NCBI GenBank assembly: GCA_023457175.1
Contig: JAEWMM010000218.1
Location: forward strand, 1-6,360
Direction of reading: 5' to 3'
Origin: Bacillota bacterium
GTDB lineage: Bacteria > Bacillota > Clostridia > Oscillospirales > Ruminococcaceae
Length of the DNA stretch: 6,360 nt
Position numbers and translations under genes: made by a program
In this document: piece after piece, positions 1-4,817 of the stretch
How the letters are laid out: each line of letters starts with the position of its first letter
Position numbering within the stretch: position 1 is the stretch's first letter
The notes under the pieces: generated by a model
The model's input: the letters and a program-made list of their open reading frames with translations, nothing else
What the model was told of the DNA's origin: nothing
Databases searched by the model: none

Positions 1-1
1 A

Positions 2-256
2 ATGGGAGAGCTGGCGCAATTACCGAATATTGGCCCCGTAGTAGAGCAGCAGCTGAATAAAGTCGGCATCCGCACATACGAGGAATTAAAAAAGACCGGC
101 AGCGGGCAGGCATGGCTGCATATTAAGGCTATCGACGACTCGGCCTGTCTCAATCGTCTCTATGCGCTTGAGGGTGCGATACAGGACGTGAAAAAAACGC
201 TGCTGCCGCCGGATGAAAGAGCGGCCCTGAAAGCCTTTTATGACGCCCACAAATAG
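2..256 (+). CDS. TfoX/Sxy C-terminal-domain protein (free-standing)
   Basis: This 84-residue protein matches the TfoX C-terminal domain along its whole length. The family pattern is visible as LPNIGPVVEQQLNKVGI (residues 7-23, helix-hairpin-helix-like), then TYEELKKTGSGQAWL, then an ALEGAIQDV helix near residues 55-63. In gammaproteobacteria TfoX/Sxy activates competence genes with CRP and has a separate N-terminal domain; Firmicutes often carry the C-terminal domain alone, with no defined role, so competence should not be assumed. The ATG at 2-4 gives the usual MGEL-type start of the short form. Only one base lies before it, so the ribosome binding site cannot be seen, and a longer two-domain protein entering from the left is not excluded. 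The TAG stop is at 254-256. No convincing terminator follows. The next gene begins 126 bp downstream on the same strand and probably has its own promoter. Confidence 0.75.
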   Translation: MGELAQLPNIGPVVEQQLNKVGIRTYEELKKTGSGQAWLHIKAIDDSACLNRLYALEGAIQDVKKTLLPPDERAALKAFYDAHK

Positions 257-305
257 CGGCGTCCGCGTGGGATAAAAAAGCGGCACATTTAATCGACGGA
301 CATCA

Positions 306-311
306 TATAAT
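306..311 (+). promoter_or_regulatory. Candidate -10 box for the GNAT gene
   Basis: A perfect TATAAT lies 71 bp before the GNAT start codon. No good -35 box sits at 16-18 bp spacing; the best is GGCACA at 282-287, which is weak. If used, transcription would start near 318 and the leader would carry the hairpin at 329-357. Support is the -10 match alone. Confidence 0.35.
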
Positions 312-328
312 AGCCTTGTGAAATCAGG

Positions 329-357
329 CCGTATTTTATAAGCCGTATAAAATACGG
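329..357 (+). repeat. Perfect 12-bp inverted repeat in the GNAT leader
   Basis: The arms CCGTATTTTATA (329-340) and TATAAAATACGG (346-357) are perfectly complementary around a 5-base loop, AGCCG. GGCC at 327-330 can alternatively pair with GGCC at 358-361, bulging two bases. No T-run follows, so it is not a standard terminator. It ends 14 bases before the GAGGTG ribosome binding site (372-377), so it would not cover that site. It may stabilise the mRNA or bind a regulator. Confidence 0.5.
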
Positions 358-382
358 GGCCGGATTAAAGCGAGGTGTTTAA

Positions 383-826
383 ATGCTTATCAGGAAAATT
401 GGCGCAAGAGATTATCCCAAGGCCCTGTCCCTGATTTGGGCCGTCTTTTTGCAGTACGATGCGCCGGATTTTCCGCCGCAGGGCATCAGGGCCTTTAGAG
501 CGTCGATCTCCGACAGGGCATACATCGATGCGCTCGATATGTGGGGCGCTTACCTCGGGGGCGAGCTTGTGGGCGTCATCGCTATGCGAAGCAGCAGCAG
601 CCATATTGCGCTGTTCTTTGTAGAGGGCGCGTACCACCGCCAAGGAGTCGGCCGCGCACTTTTTGAAGCGGCCCGCGCTTACAGTGCCGGGCAGACGATT
701 TCGGTCAACGCCTCGCCTTATGCGGTCAAGGCCTATCTCAGGCTGGGGTTTATGCCTGTCGGCCCTGAACAATATACCGACGGCGTTCGTTATACGCCAA
801 TGGTTTACATCAAGCACCAAAACTGA
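383..826 (+). CDS. GNAT-family N-acetyltransferase
   Basis: A 147-residue cytoplasmic protein with the acetyl-CoA-binding fold of the GNAT superfamily, which moves an acetyl group from acetyl-CoA to an amine. Motif A is clear: strand IALFFVEGAYHRQGVGRALF with the pyrophosphate-binding RQGVGRA at residues 86-92. It is followed by the motif B region, VNASPYAVKAYLRLGF, at 108-123. The length is typical for a single-domain member. The ATG at 383 is supported by GAGGTG at 372-377 with 5-base spacing. The N-terminal half (LIRKIGARDYPKALSLIWAVF) resembles uncharacterised Firmicutes GNAT proteins. The substrate cannot be told from sequence; small molecules, peptides and protein N-termini all remain possible. 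It is followed 12 bp later by a strong bidirectional terminator, so it ends its transcription unit. Confidence 0.9.
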   Translation: MLIRKIGARDYPKALSLIWAVFLQYDAPDFPPQGIRAFRASISDRAYIDALDMWGAYLGGELVGVIAMRSSSSHIALFFVEGAYHRQGVGRALFEAARAYSAGQTISVNASPYAVKAYLRLGFMPVGPEQYTDGVRYTPMVYIKHQN

Positions 827-838
827 TTCGGTCGACTG

Positions 839-884
839 AATATGAAACAGGCAGACGCCGCAAAGCGTCTGCCTGTTTCATATT
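839..884. terminator. Bidirectional terminator between GNAT and htpG
   Basis: A perfect 20-bp inverted repeat (arms 839-858 and 865-884) surrounds the loop CGCAAA. The GC-rich inner stem, AGGCAGACGC/GCGTCTGCCT, is flanked by A/T-rich outer pairs. These give GTTTCATATTTT after the stem on the plus strand and GTTTCATATT on the minus strand. It lies 12 bp after the GNAT stop and 12 bp after the htpG stop, so one hairpin can end both converging transcripts. Confidence 0.85.
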
Positions 885-896
885 TTAAGCTTAAGT

Positions 897-2786
897 TTAT
901 TGCATCAGCTCACAAACCGCGTTTGAAAATCTGACCGGGTCTTCTATCGGCAGTCCCTCTATCAGCAGCGCCTGATCATAGAGCAGCTGCGCATAGGAGA
1001 CCAGCTTCTCCTTCTCATCAGGCCACAGCGACACGAGCTTTTCAAACATCGGGTGCCCGCCGTTTAATTCCAGCACCCGCTCGGCCTTGACCTTCTGGTT
1101 GCCCGGCATATCGTTGAGCACCTTTTCCATCTCAATAGAAACCGCGCCCTTGGCCGACAGGCAGACCGGGTGACTCTTCAAACGGGAGGACAGGCACACC
1201 TGCGCCACTTTGTCGCCCAGCGATTCCTTCAGGAAGTCGAATAACGGCTTGTTGTCGGTTTCCTTCTTGACCTGCTCGGCCTTTTCTTCCTCGCTCTCAA
1301 GGCCCAGATCGCCCGAGGAGACCGAACGCAGCTCCTTTTCACAAACGGTGTGCAGCACCTGCATGAGGAATTCATCGACATGCTCGGTCAGGCACAGAAG
1401 ATCGTACCCCTTGTCCTTGAGCAGCTCAGCCTGCGGCAGCTTCGAGAGCTTTTCAAAGCTGTCGCCCGCCGCGTAGTAAATATACTTTTGCGCCTCGGAC
1501 ATAGCGTCGACATATTCTTTAAAGGTCACAAGCTTGCCGTCGGAAGCTCTGCGGAACAGAACCAGCTCTTCGAGCTGCTCACGGTTTGCGCCAAAGGCCT
1601 GATAGATGCCAAATTTGATGGTCAGGCCGAAGGTATTCCAGAACTTTTCATAGCTCTCGCGATCCTTATCCCGCATGTCGGCCAGCTCGTTTTTAATGCG
1701 CTTTTCAAGTGCGTTGCGAATCAGCGTCAGCTGCCGGTCGTGCTGGAGCATCTCGCGCGAGATGTTCAGCGAAAGATCTTCGCTGTCGACAAGACCCTTC
1801 ACAAAGCCGAAATATTCGGGCAACAGGTCGGAGCAGCGCTCCATAATCATGACGCCGCTCGAATAAAGCTGAAGGCCCCGCTCGAATTCCTTGGAATAAT
1901 AGTTGTAATCCGCCTTGGCCGGAATGTAAAGCAGCGCCTGATACTCAGTTGTGCCCTCGGCTTTCTGGTGGATGATCCGCAGCGGATCGGAATAGTCAAA
2001 GAACTTCTCTTTATAAAAGGATTGATATTCCTCGTCGGTAACATCCTTTTTATTTTTCTTCCAGAGCGGCACCATGCTGTTGAGCGTCGTCGTCTCAACA
2101 ACCGTCTCAGTCTCGTGAGAATCCTCCGGTGCATCAGCCTTAGGGCGATGGCGCTCCATATCCATGCGGATCGGATAACGGATATAATCCGAATATTTCT
2201 TGACGATAGAGGAAATGCGGTATTGCTCTAAGAACTCGGAATAGTCGTCGTTCTCGGTGTCGGGTTTAAGATGCAGCGTAATCTCGGTGCCGGGTTCGGG
2301 CTTTTGGGCCTCGGTAATTGTATAGCCGTCTCCGCCCTCAGATTCCCAGCAATAGGCCTCGTCCGAGCCAAAGGCGCGGCTGACAACGGTGACTCTGTCA
2401 GCCACCATAAACGCCGAATAAAAACCGACGCCAAACTGCCCGATAATATCGATCTCGTCATTAAGTTCGTTCTGTTTAACAAACTCGCCCGAGCCGCTGT
2501 GCGCGATGGTGCCGAGGTTTTGCTCCAGCTCATCCTTGGTCATGCCGATGCCGTTATCACAAATCTTGATTTGACGGGCCTCTTTATCAAGCGTCAGCCT
2601 GATTTCAAAGTCCGACCGGCCCTTGCCGACCGATTGATCGGTCAGCGACCGGAAATAAAGCTTATCAATGGCATCGCTGGCATTGGATATCAGCTCTCTC
2701 AAAAAGATCTCTTTGTTTGTGTAAATGGAATTCACCATCAGGTCCAAAATGCGTTTGGATTCTGTCTTAAATTGCTTTTTAGACAC
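897..2786 (-). CDS. htpG: Molecular chaperone HtpG (bacterial Hsp90)
   Basis: A 629-residue full-length Hsp90 (E. coli HtpG is 624), an ATP-driven cytosolic dimeric chaperone for stress-damaged and client proteins. The N-terminal GHKL ATPase domain shows LRELISNASDAIDKL (residues 29-43, catalytic Glu31 and Mg-binding Asn35), DNGIGM (77-82, nucleotide-binding Asp77) and IGQFGVGFYSAF (115-126, lid and glycine loop). The middle domain has LWKKNKKDVTDEEYQSFYK (241-259) and LNISREMLQ (340-348) with the conserved Arg344 that contacts the ATP gamma-phosphate. An acidic stretch lies near GLESEEEKAEQVKKE, and the C-terminal dimerisation domain is complete; it has no MEEVD tail, as expected in bacteria. 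The start is GTG with AGGAGG 8 bases upstream. It is preceded by its own promoter and a CIRCE operator and followed by the shared terminator at 839-884, so it is a single-gene heat-shock unit. Confidence 0.98.
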   Translation of the reverse strand: MSKKQFKTESKRILDLMVNSIYTNKEIFLRELISNASDAIDKLYFRSLTDQSVGKGRSDFEIRLTLDKEARQIKICDNGIGMTKDELEQNLGTIAHSGSGEFVKQNELNDEIDIIGQFGVGFYSAFMVADRVTVVSRAFGSDEAYCWESEGGDGYTITEAQKPEPGTEITLHLKPDTENDDYSEFLEQYRISSIVKKYSDYIRYPIRMDMERHRPKADAPEDSHETETVVETTTLNSMVPLWKKNKKDVTDEEYQSFYKEKFFDYSDPLRIIHQKAEGTTEYQALLYIPAKADYNYYSKEFERGLQLYSSGVMIMERCSDLLPEYFGFVKGLVDSEDLSLNISREMLQHDRQLTLIRNALEKRIKNELADMRDKDRESYEKFWNTFGLTIKFGIYQAFGANREQLEELVLFRRASDGKLVTFKEYVDAMSEAQKYIYYAAGDSFEKLSKLPQAELLKDKGYDLLCLTEHVDEFLMQVLHTVCEKELRSVSSGDLGLESEEEKAEQVKKETDNKPLFDFLKESLGDKVAQVCLSSRLKSHPVCLSAKGAVSIEMEKVLNDMPGNQKVKAERVLELNGGHPMFEKLVSLWPDEKEKLVSYAQLLYDQALLIEGLPIEDPVRFSNAVCELMQ

Positions 2787-2794
2787 AGCCTATG

Positions 2795-2800
2795 CCTCCT
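2795..2800 (-). promoter_or_regulatory. Ribosome binding site that sets the htpG GTG start
   Basis: A perfect AGGAGG on the minus strand lies 8 bases before the GTG at 2786-2784. This spacing, and the conserved MSKKQFKTESKRIL beginning, support GTG as the true start. Confidence 0.85.
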
Positions 2801-2811
2801 GTTACGTCAGT

Positions 2812-2846
2812 TTTATTAGCACTCTTTACATTTGAGTGCTAATAAA
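2812..2846 (-). promoter_or_regulatory. CIRCE operator (HrcA binding site)
   Basis: TTAGCACTC (2816-2824), nine bases, then GAGTGCTAA (2834-2842) is an exact match to the CIRCE consensus. The inverted repeat extends to 13 bp on each side (2812-2824 and 2834-2846). It starts at the last base of the htpG -10 box and covers the predicted transcription start, so bound HrcA should block initiation. HrcA normally controls groESL and the hrcA-grpE-dnaK-dnaJ operon; here it should make htpG heat-inducible. Confidence 0.94.
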
Positions 2847-2874
2847 CTATACAACATCCGGCGCTAAAAATCAA
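2846..2874 (-). promoter_or_regulatory. htpG promoter (sigma-A type)
   Basis: On the minus strand, TTGATT (2874-2869) and TATAGT (2851-2846) are separated by exactly 17 bp. Transcription would start near 2839, inside the CIRCE operator, giving a leader of about 53 bases. Confidence 0.85.
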
Positions 2875-2897
2875 GAGCAAAATCGTTAAAAAATGAT

Positions 2898-2926
2898 GAA
2901 GCGGCGCCAAAAACCGGCGCCGCCTC
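2898..2926 (-). terminator. Terminator of the permease gene
   Basis: On the minus strand GCGGCGCC and GGCGCCGC form a perfect 8-bp stem (2923-2916 with 2908-2901) around GGTTTTT. A G-U and two further pairs extend it to 11 bp. A run of six T follows after a short ATCA interruption (2893-2888). It lies 12 bp after the permease stop and before the htpG promoter, so it insulates the two genes. The plus strand also has CTCTTTTATT after the stem. Confidence 0.8.
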
Positions 2927-2938
2927 TTTTATTGCTGA

Positions 2939-4291
2939 TCAACCCTTCTTGTTCGACTTCATATAAGCCGCGCCGACAAGAGAAATGACCACAAATATAA
3001 TAAAGTAATAAAAAACTGCCATCCGGTGTGCAAAGCAAGCGGCGATGACCATGAAAATGCAGCCACAGATCGCCAGCAGCGGCGCGATGACGCGCTTGCT
3101 CAACGGCATCGTGCTATCCTTGGTCATATGCCAGAAGATGGGGATATAAGCCGCGTAGAGCGTCACGATCGGCAGCTCGGAGGTATCAAAGCAAAACGGC
3201 CCAAACCAGGGTGCGGTCAGGTTGGCGCCATAAAAATACATCAGCCAGAAGCCTGCAAAAAAGAGGCCGACAACGCTGGAATTGGTGGGCATATTTGAAA
3301 CTGGATCAACCTGCTTGAACAGCTCGGGCATCGGGCCCTCGCCGCGCGCCGCAAGCGCATAAAAGCCGCGCGTACAGCCCATCATCAGGCCATTGAGGGT
3401 ACCAAGACAGGAAATAACAATAAAAATGAATAACGCGCCGGCCCCAATCTCGGAAAACACCGCCTGAAACGCCAGCTTAGCGCCGGTTTCGCCGCCCGCC
3501 ATCATCACCTCGTTGCTCACACCGCCGGCCAGTCCGACATAGTAGCAGATATAAACCGCAGCGACTATCAGCGTGCCGATAATCAGCGCCAAGGGCAGGT
3601 TTTTCTTTGCATCCTTAAGCTCGGCATTAATCGTGGTTGCGATAATCCAGCCCTCATAAGCGAACGCAGTCGCTACAACTGCTGTAAACAACGCGTTGCC
3701 GGTGCTGACGGTGGTAACAACTGTTGTAAAGTTCTGTATTGTCATGCCGTTACGCAAGCCGACAATCGTGCCGACCACCGCCATCAGCGCCAATGGAATC
3801 AGCTTGATAACGGTCGTGGAAACCTGAAATTTGCCCGCCAGCACAGGAGAAAGCGCATTCATCGAAAACGCCGCCACCAAAAAGAACATGCTGATAACCA
3901 TACACTGCGGGCCGACGATGTCAAATCCGATAATGACGCATAAATACCGGGCGCTGACCCATGCCAGAACGCTGGTTATGCAAGGATAGTAGATTGTCGC
4001 CATAAACCAACCCAGCATATAACCATATTTTCTGCCGCAGGCGACCTCTGCATAGTCGACGACGCCGCTGACAAACGCATGCTTTGTCGCCATAATTGAA
4101 AACGCATAGGCGCACACCACCATGATAGCGCCACCAATAATCCACGCTAAAATACCCAATGGCAAATTGCCGCCGGTAGCCAACAGAATCTTTTCCGCCT
4201 TGAAAAATACGCCGCTACCAATGACAATGCCAACCACCATTGCAATCGCAGTTGGCAAGCCATATTTCACGGCTAGCTTGTGATCTTCCAT
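2939..4291 (-). CDS. APC-superfamily amino acid permease (LAT/SteT-like)
   Basis: A 450-residue integral membrane protein with about 12 hydrophobic segments, the usual size for amino acid-polyamine-organocation transporters. TM1 contains GIVIGSGVFF (residues 21-30), the unwound glycine motif that holds the substrate carboxyl and amino groups. TM6 contains FAYEGW (210-215), and after it INAELKDAKKNLPLALIIG (221-239) matches the conserved loop E-(x)K-(x)3-KNLP-(x)A. The FAY(D/E)GW form points to the L-type/serine-threonine exchanger branch (SteT, TC 2.A.3.8-like), but substrate and mode (exchange or proton symport) cannot be read from sequence. The ATG is backed by AGGAGGA at 4304-4298 with 6-base spacing. 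It has its own promoter (4335-4363) and terminator (2898-2926). No catabolic or biosynthetic gene sits beside it to hint at the substrate. Confidence 0.93.
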   Translation of the reverse strand: MEDHKLAVKYGLPTAIAMVVGIVIGSGVFFKAEKILLATGGNLPLGILAWIIGGAIMVVCAYAFSIMATKHAFVSGVVDYAEVACGRKYGYMLGWFMATIYYPCITSVLAWVSARYLCVIIGFDIVGPQCMVISMFFLVAAFSMNALSPVLAGKFQVSTTVIKLIPLALMAVVGTIVGLRNGMTIQNFTTVVTTVSTGNALFTAVVATAFAYEGWIIATTINAELKDAKKNLPLALIIGTLIVAAVYICYYVGLAGGVSNEVMMAGGETGAKLAFQAVFSEIGAGALFIFIVISCLGTLNGLMMGCTRGFYALAARGEGPMPELFKQVDPVSNMPTNSSVVGLFFAGFWLMYFYGANLTAPWFGPFCFDTSELPIVTLYAAYIPIFWHMTKDSTMPLSKRVIAPLLAICGCIFMVIAACFAHRMAVFYYFIIFVVISLVGAAYMKSNKKG

Positions 4292-4334
4292 ATTTTATCC
4301 TCCTACATAATCCAGCAGTCCGTACATCCTTTAA

Positions 4335-4363
4335 AGTCTATCTTAAAGTTTGTTAACAGTCAA
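4335..4363 (-). promoter_or_regulatory. Permease promoter
   Basis: On the minus strand, TTGACT (4363-4358) and TAGACT (4340-4335) are separated by 17 bp. The start site would be near 4328, leaving about 37 bases of leader that include the AGGAGGA site. The surrounding DNA is A/T-rich. The -35 is strong (5 of 6) and the -10 fair (4 of 6). Confidence 0.65.
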
Positions 4364-4397
4364 TAAATAAAAAAGACAAATATCGGTGTTTAATTTA

Positions 4398-4425
4398 TTG
4401 AATATGTTAGTGTTTTTTGTATAAT
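4398..4425 (+). promoter_or_regulatory. Rightward promoter with no gene after it
   Basis: On the plus strand TTGAAT (4398-4403) and a perfect TATAAT (4420-4425) are separated by 16 bp. It lies back to back with the permease promoter. Transcription would start near 4432 and run into the structured 4480-4790 region, where I see no believable rightward reading frame. It may drive a non-coding RNA; chance occurrence in A/T-rich DNA is the alternative. Confidence 0.45.
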
Positions 4426-4443
4426 ATCAAATCTTCCTATGCG

Positions 4444-4465
4444 ATAATTACCAAATGATAATTAT
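4444..4465. repeat. A/T-rich palindrome resembling a metal-regulator box
   Basis: ATAATTA (4444-4450) and TAATTAT (4459-4465) form a 7-bp inverted repeat with an 8-base gap. The overlapping TGATAAT at 4456-4462 is half of a Fur/PerR-type 7-1-7 site, but the second half (ATAGTGA) matches poorly. It sits just after the predicted rightward start site and about 80 bp upstream of the permease -35. It is suggestive only. Confidence 0.25.
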
Positions 4466-4543
4466 AGTGAACAACTATTGGACGTTGCATTCCGATGCGA
4501 CCGGAGAACCCCATAAAATAGTGCGCCGGCCTTTGGGAGAATA

Positions 4544-4574
4544 GAAAATTGCGCTGTAACTCAGCGCAATTTTC
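4544..4574. repeat. Perfect 13-bp hairpin
   Basis: GAAAATTGCGCTG (4544-4556) pairs perfectly with CAGCGCAATTTTC (4562-4574) around TAACT. The GC-rich tip followed by AATTTTC looks like a weak terminator in either direction. An outer helix may form from ACCGG (4500-4504) and CCGGT (4576-4580), making a branched fold that encloses it. Confidence 0.6.
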
Positions 4575-4589
4575 GCCGGTGACCACCCC

Positions 4590-4624
4590 TTATAAATAAA
4601 AAGACCGGCCGCGAAGGCCGCGGT
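4590..4624 (-). terminator. Candidate leftward terminator (GGCC hairpin plus U-run)
   Basis: On the minus strand CGGCC (4620-4616), loop TTCGC, and GGCCG (4610-4606) form a 5-bp stem. ACC/GGT pairing (4624-4622 with 4606-4604) is an alternative outer extension with a two-base bulge. CTTTTTATTTATA follows immediately. It would stop transcripts coming from the MATE side before the permease promoter. Its 5' base overlaps one arm of the 4621-4732 inverted repeat, so the two folds partly compete. Confidence 0.5.
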
Positions 4625-4732
4625 ACCATAGGGACAATTTAAGAAACCCAAACGGTAGACAGCGAATACGCGCTGTCTACCGATACATATAGCCCACTTC
4701 ATAACGGTTTTGAAAATATCTCTATGGTACCG
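4621..4732. repeat. 112-bp nested palindromic element
   Basis: CGGTACCATAG (4621-4631) and CTATGGTACCG (4722-4732) are perfect 11-bp inverted arms, each containing the palindrome GGTACC. Inside them AAACC (4644-4648) can pair with GGTTT (4706-4710), and inside that lies the 12-bp hairpin at 4653-4682. Three nested helices in register suggest selection for an RNA or cruciform fold. No transposase or obvious target duplication was seen. Confidence 0.55.
4653..4682. repeat. Perfect 12-bp hairpin inside the nested element
   Basis: CGGTAGACAGCG (4653-4664) pairs perfectly with CGCTGTCTACCG (4671-4682) around AATACG. No T-run follows on either strand, so it is not a standard terminator. Confidence 0.65.
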
Positions 4733-4763
4733 TAGTGGTAAAAGTTGATCTTTTTAGAAAATG

Positions 4764-4785
4764 GTGACCGGGGCACGCGGGTCAC
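4764..4785 (-). terminator. Candidate MATE terminator
   Basis: GTGACC (4785-4780 on the minus strand) pairs with GGTCAC (4769-4764) around a 10-base GC-rich loop, followed on the minus strand by CATTTTCT. It starts 32 bp after the MATE stop. The stem is short and the loop long, so termination may be partial. Confidence 0.45.
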
Positions 4786-4817
4786 AGAGCTCCGCAATTC
4801 TATTTTCTTATATAGAG

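Larger units (their letters stand above)
4432..4817. other. Structured intergenic region without a credible gene
   Basis: This is the bulk of the 526-bp gap between the MATE and permease genes. It carries at least five separate perfect or near-perfect inverted repeats, listed individually. A 75-codon leftward frame (4702-4475) crosses it, but it has no ribosome binding site, no recognisable domain and is built from the palindromes, so I do not call it a gene. The region does not match the conserved cores I know for tmRNA, RNase P RNA, SRP RNA, or the glycine, SAM, THF or guanidine-I riboswitches. Candidate roles are a non-coding RNA, a multi-copy intergenic repeat, or an attenuator. Confidence 0.5.

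Noticed and set aside
256..275. Terminator after the TfoX-domain gene
   Set aside because: GCGG-CGT-CCGC is a 4-bp stem without a T-run on the coding strand.
365..820. 151-codon leftward frame opposite the GNAT gene
   Set aside because: It is antisense to a clear GNAT acetyltransferase with a good ribosome binding site; the translation has no family features.
1350..2231. 293-codon rightward frame opposite htpG
   Set aside because: It lies wholly antisense to a full-length conserved htpG, has no recognisable domain, and reflects third-position GC bias.
2271..2819. 182-codon rightward frame over the htpG 5' end
   Set aside because: It is antisense to the ATPase domain and runs across the htpG ribosome binding site into the CIRCE operator; no domain is visible.
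4444..4470. Fur or PerR operator
   Set aside because: Only one half-site (TGATAAT) is good; the other half has several mismatches in a very A/T-rich stretch where such matches are common.
4590..4630. A true T-box riboswitch for the permease
   Set aside because: TATGGTACCGCGG plus a U-run is T-box-like, but the usual AGGG before the TGGN bulge is missing. I see no Stem I marks upstream, the permease start is about 300 bases further on, and the permease has its own promoter after the terminator.
4621..4732. Miniature transposon (MITE)
   Set aside because: The 11-bp arms are inverted, but no target-site duplication flanks them, the internal hairpins suggest an RNA fold, and copy number cannot be seen from one window.
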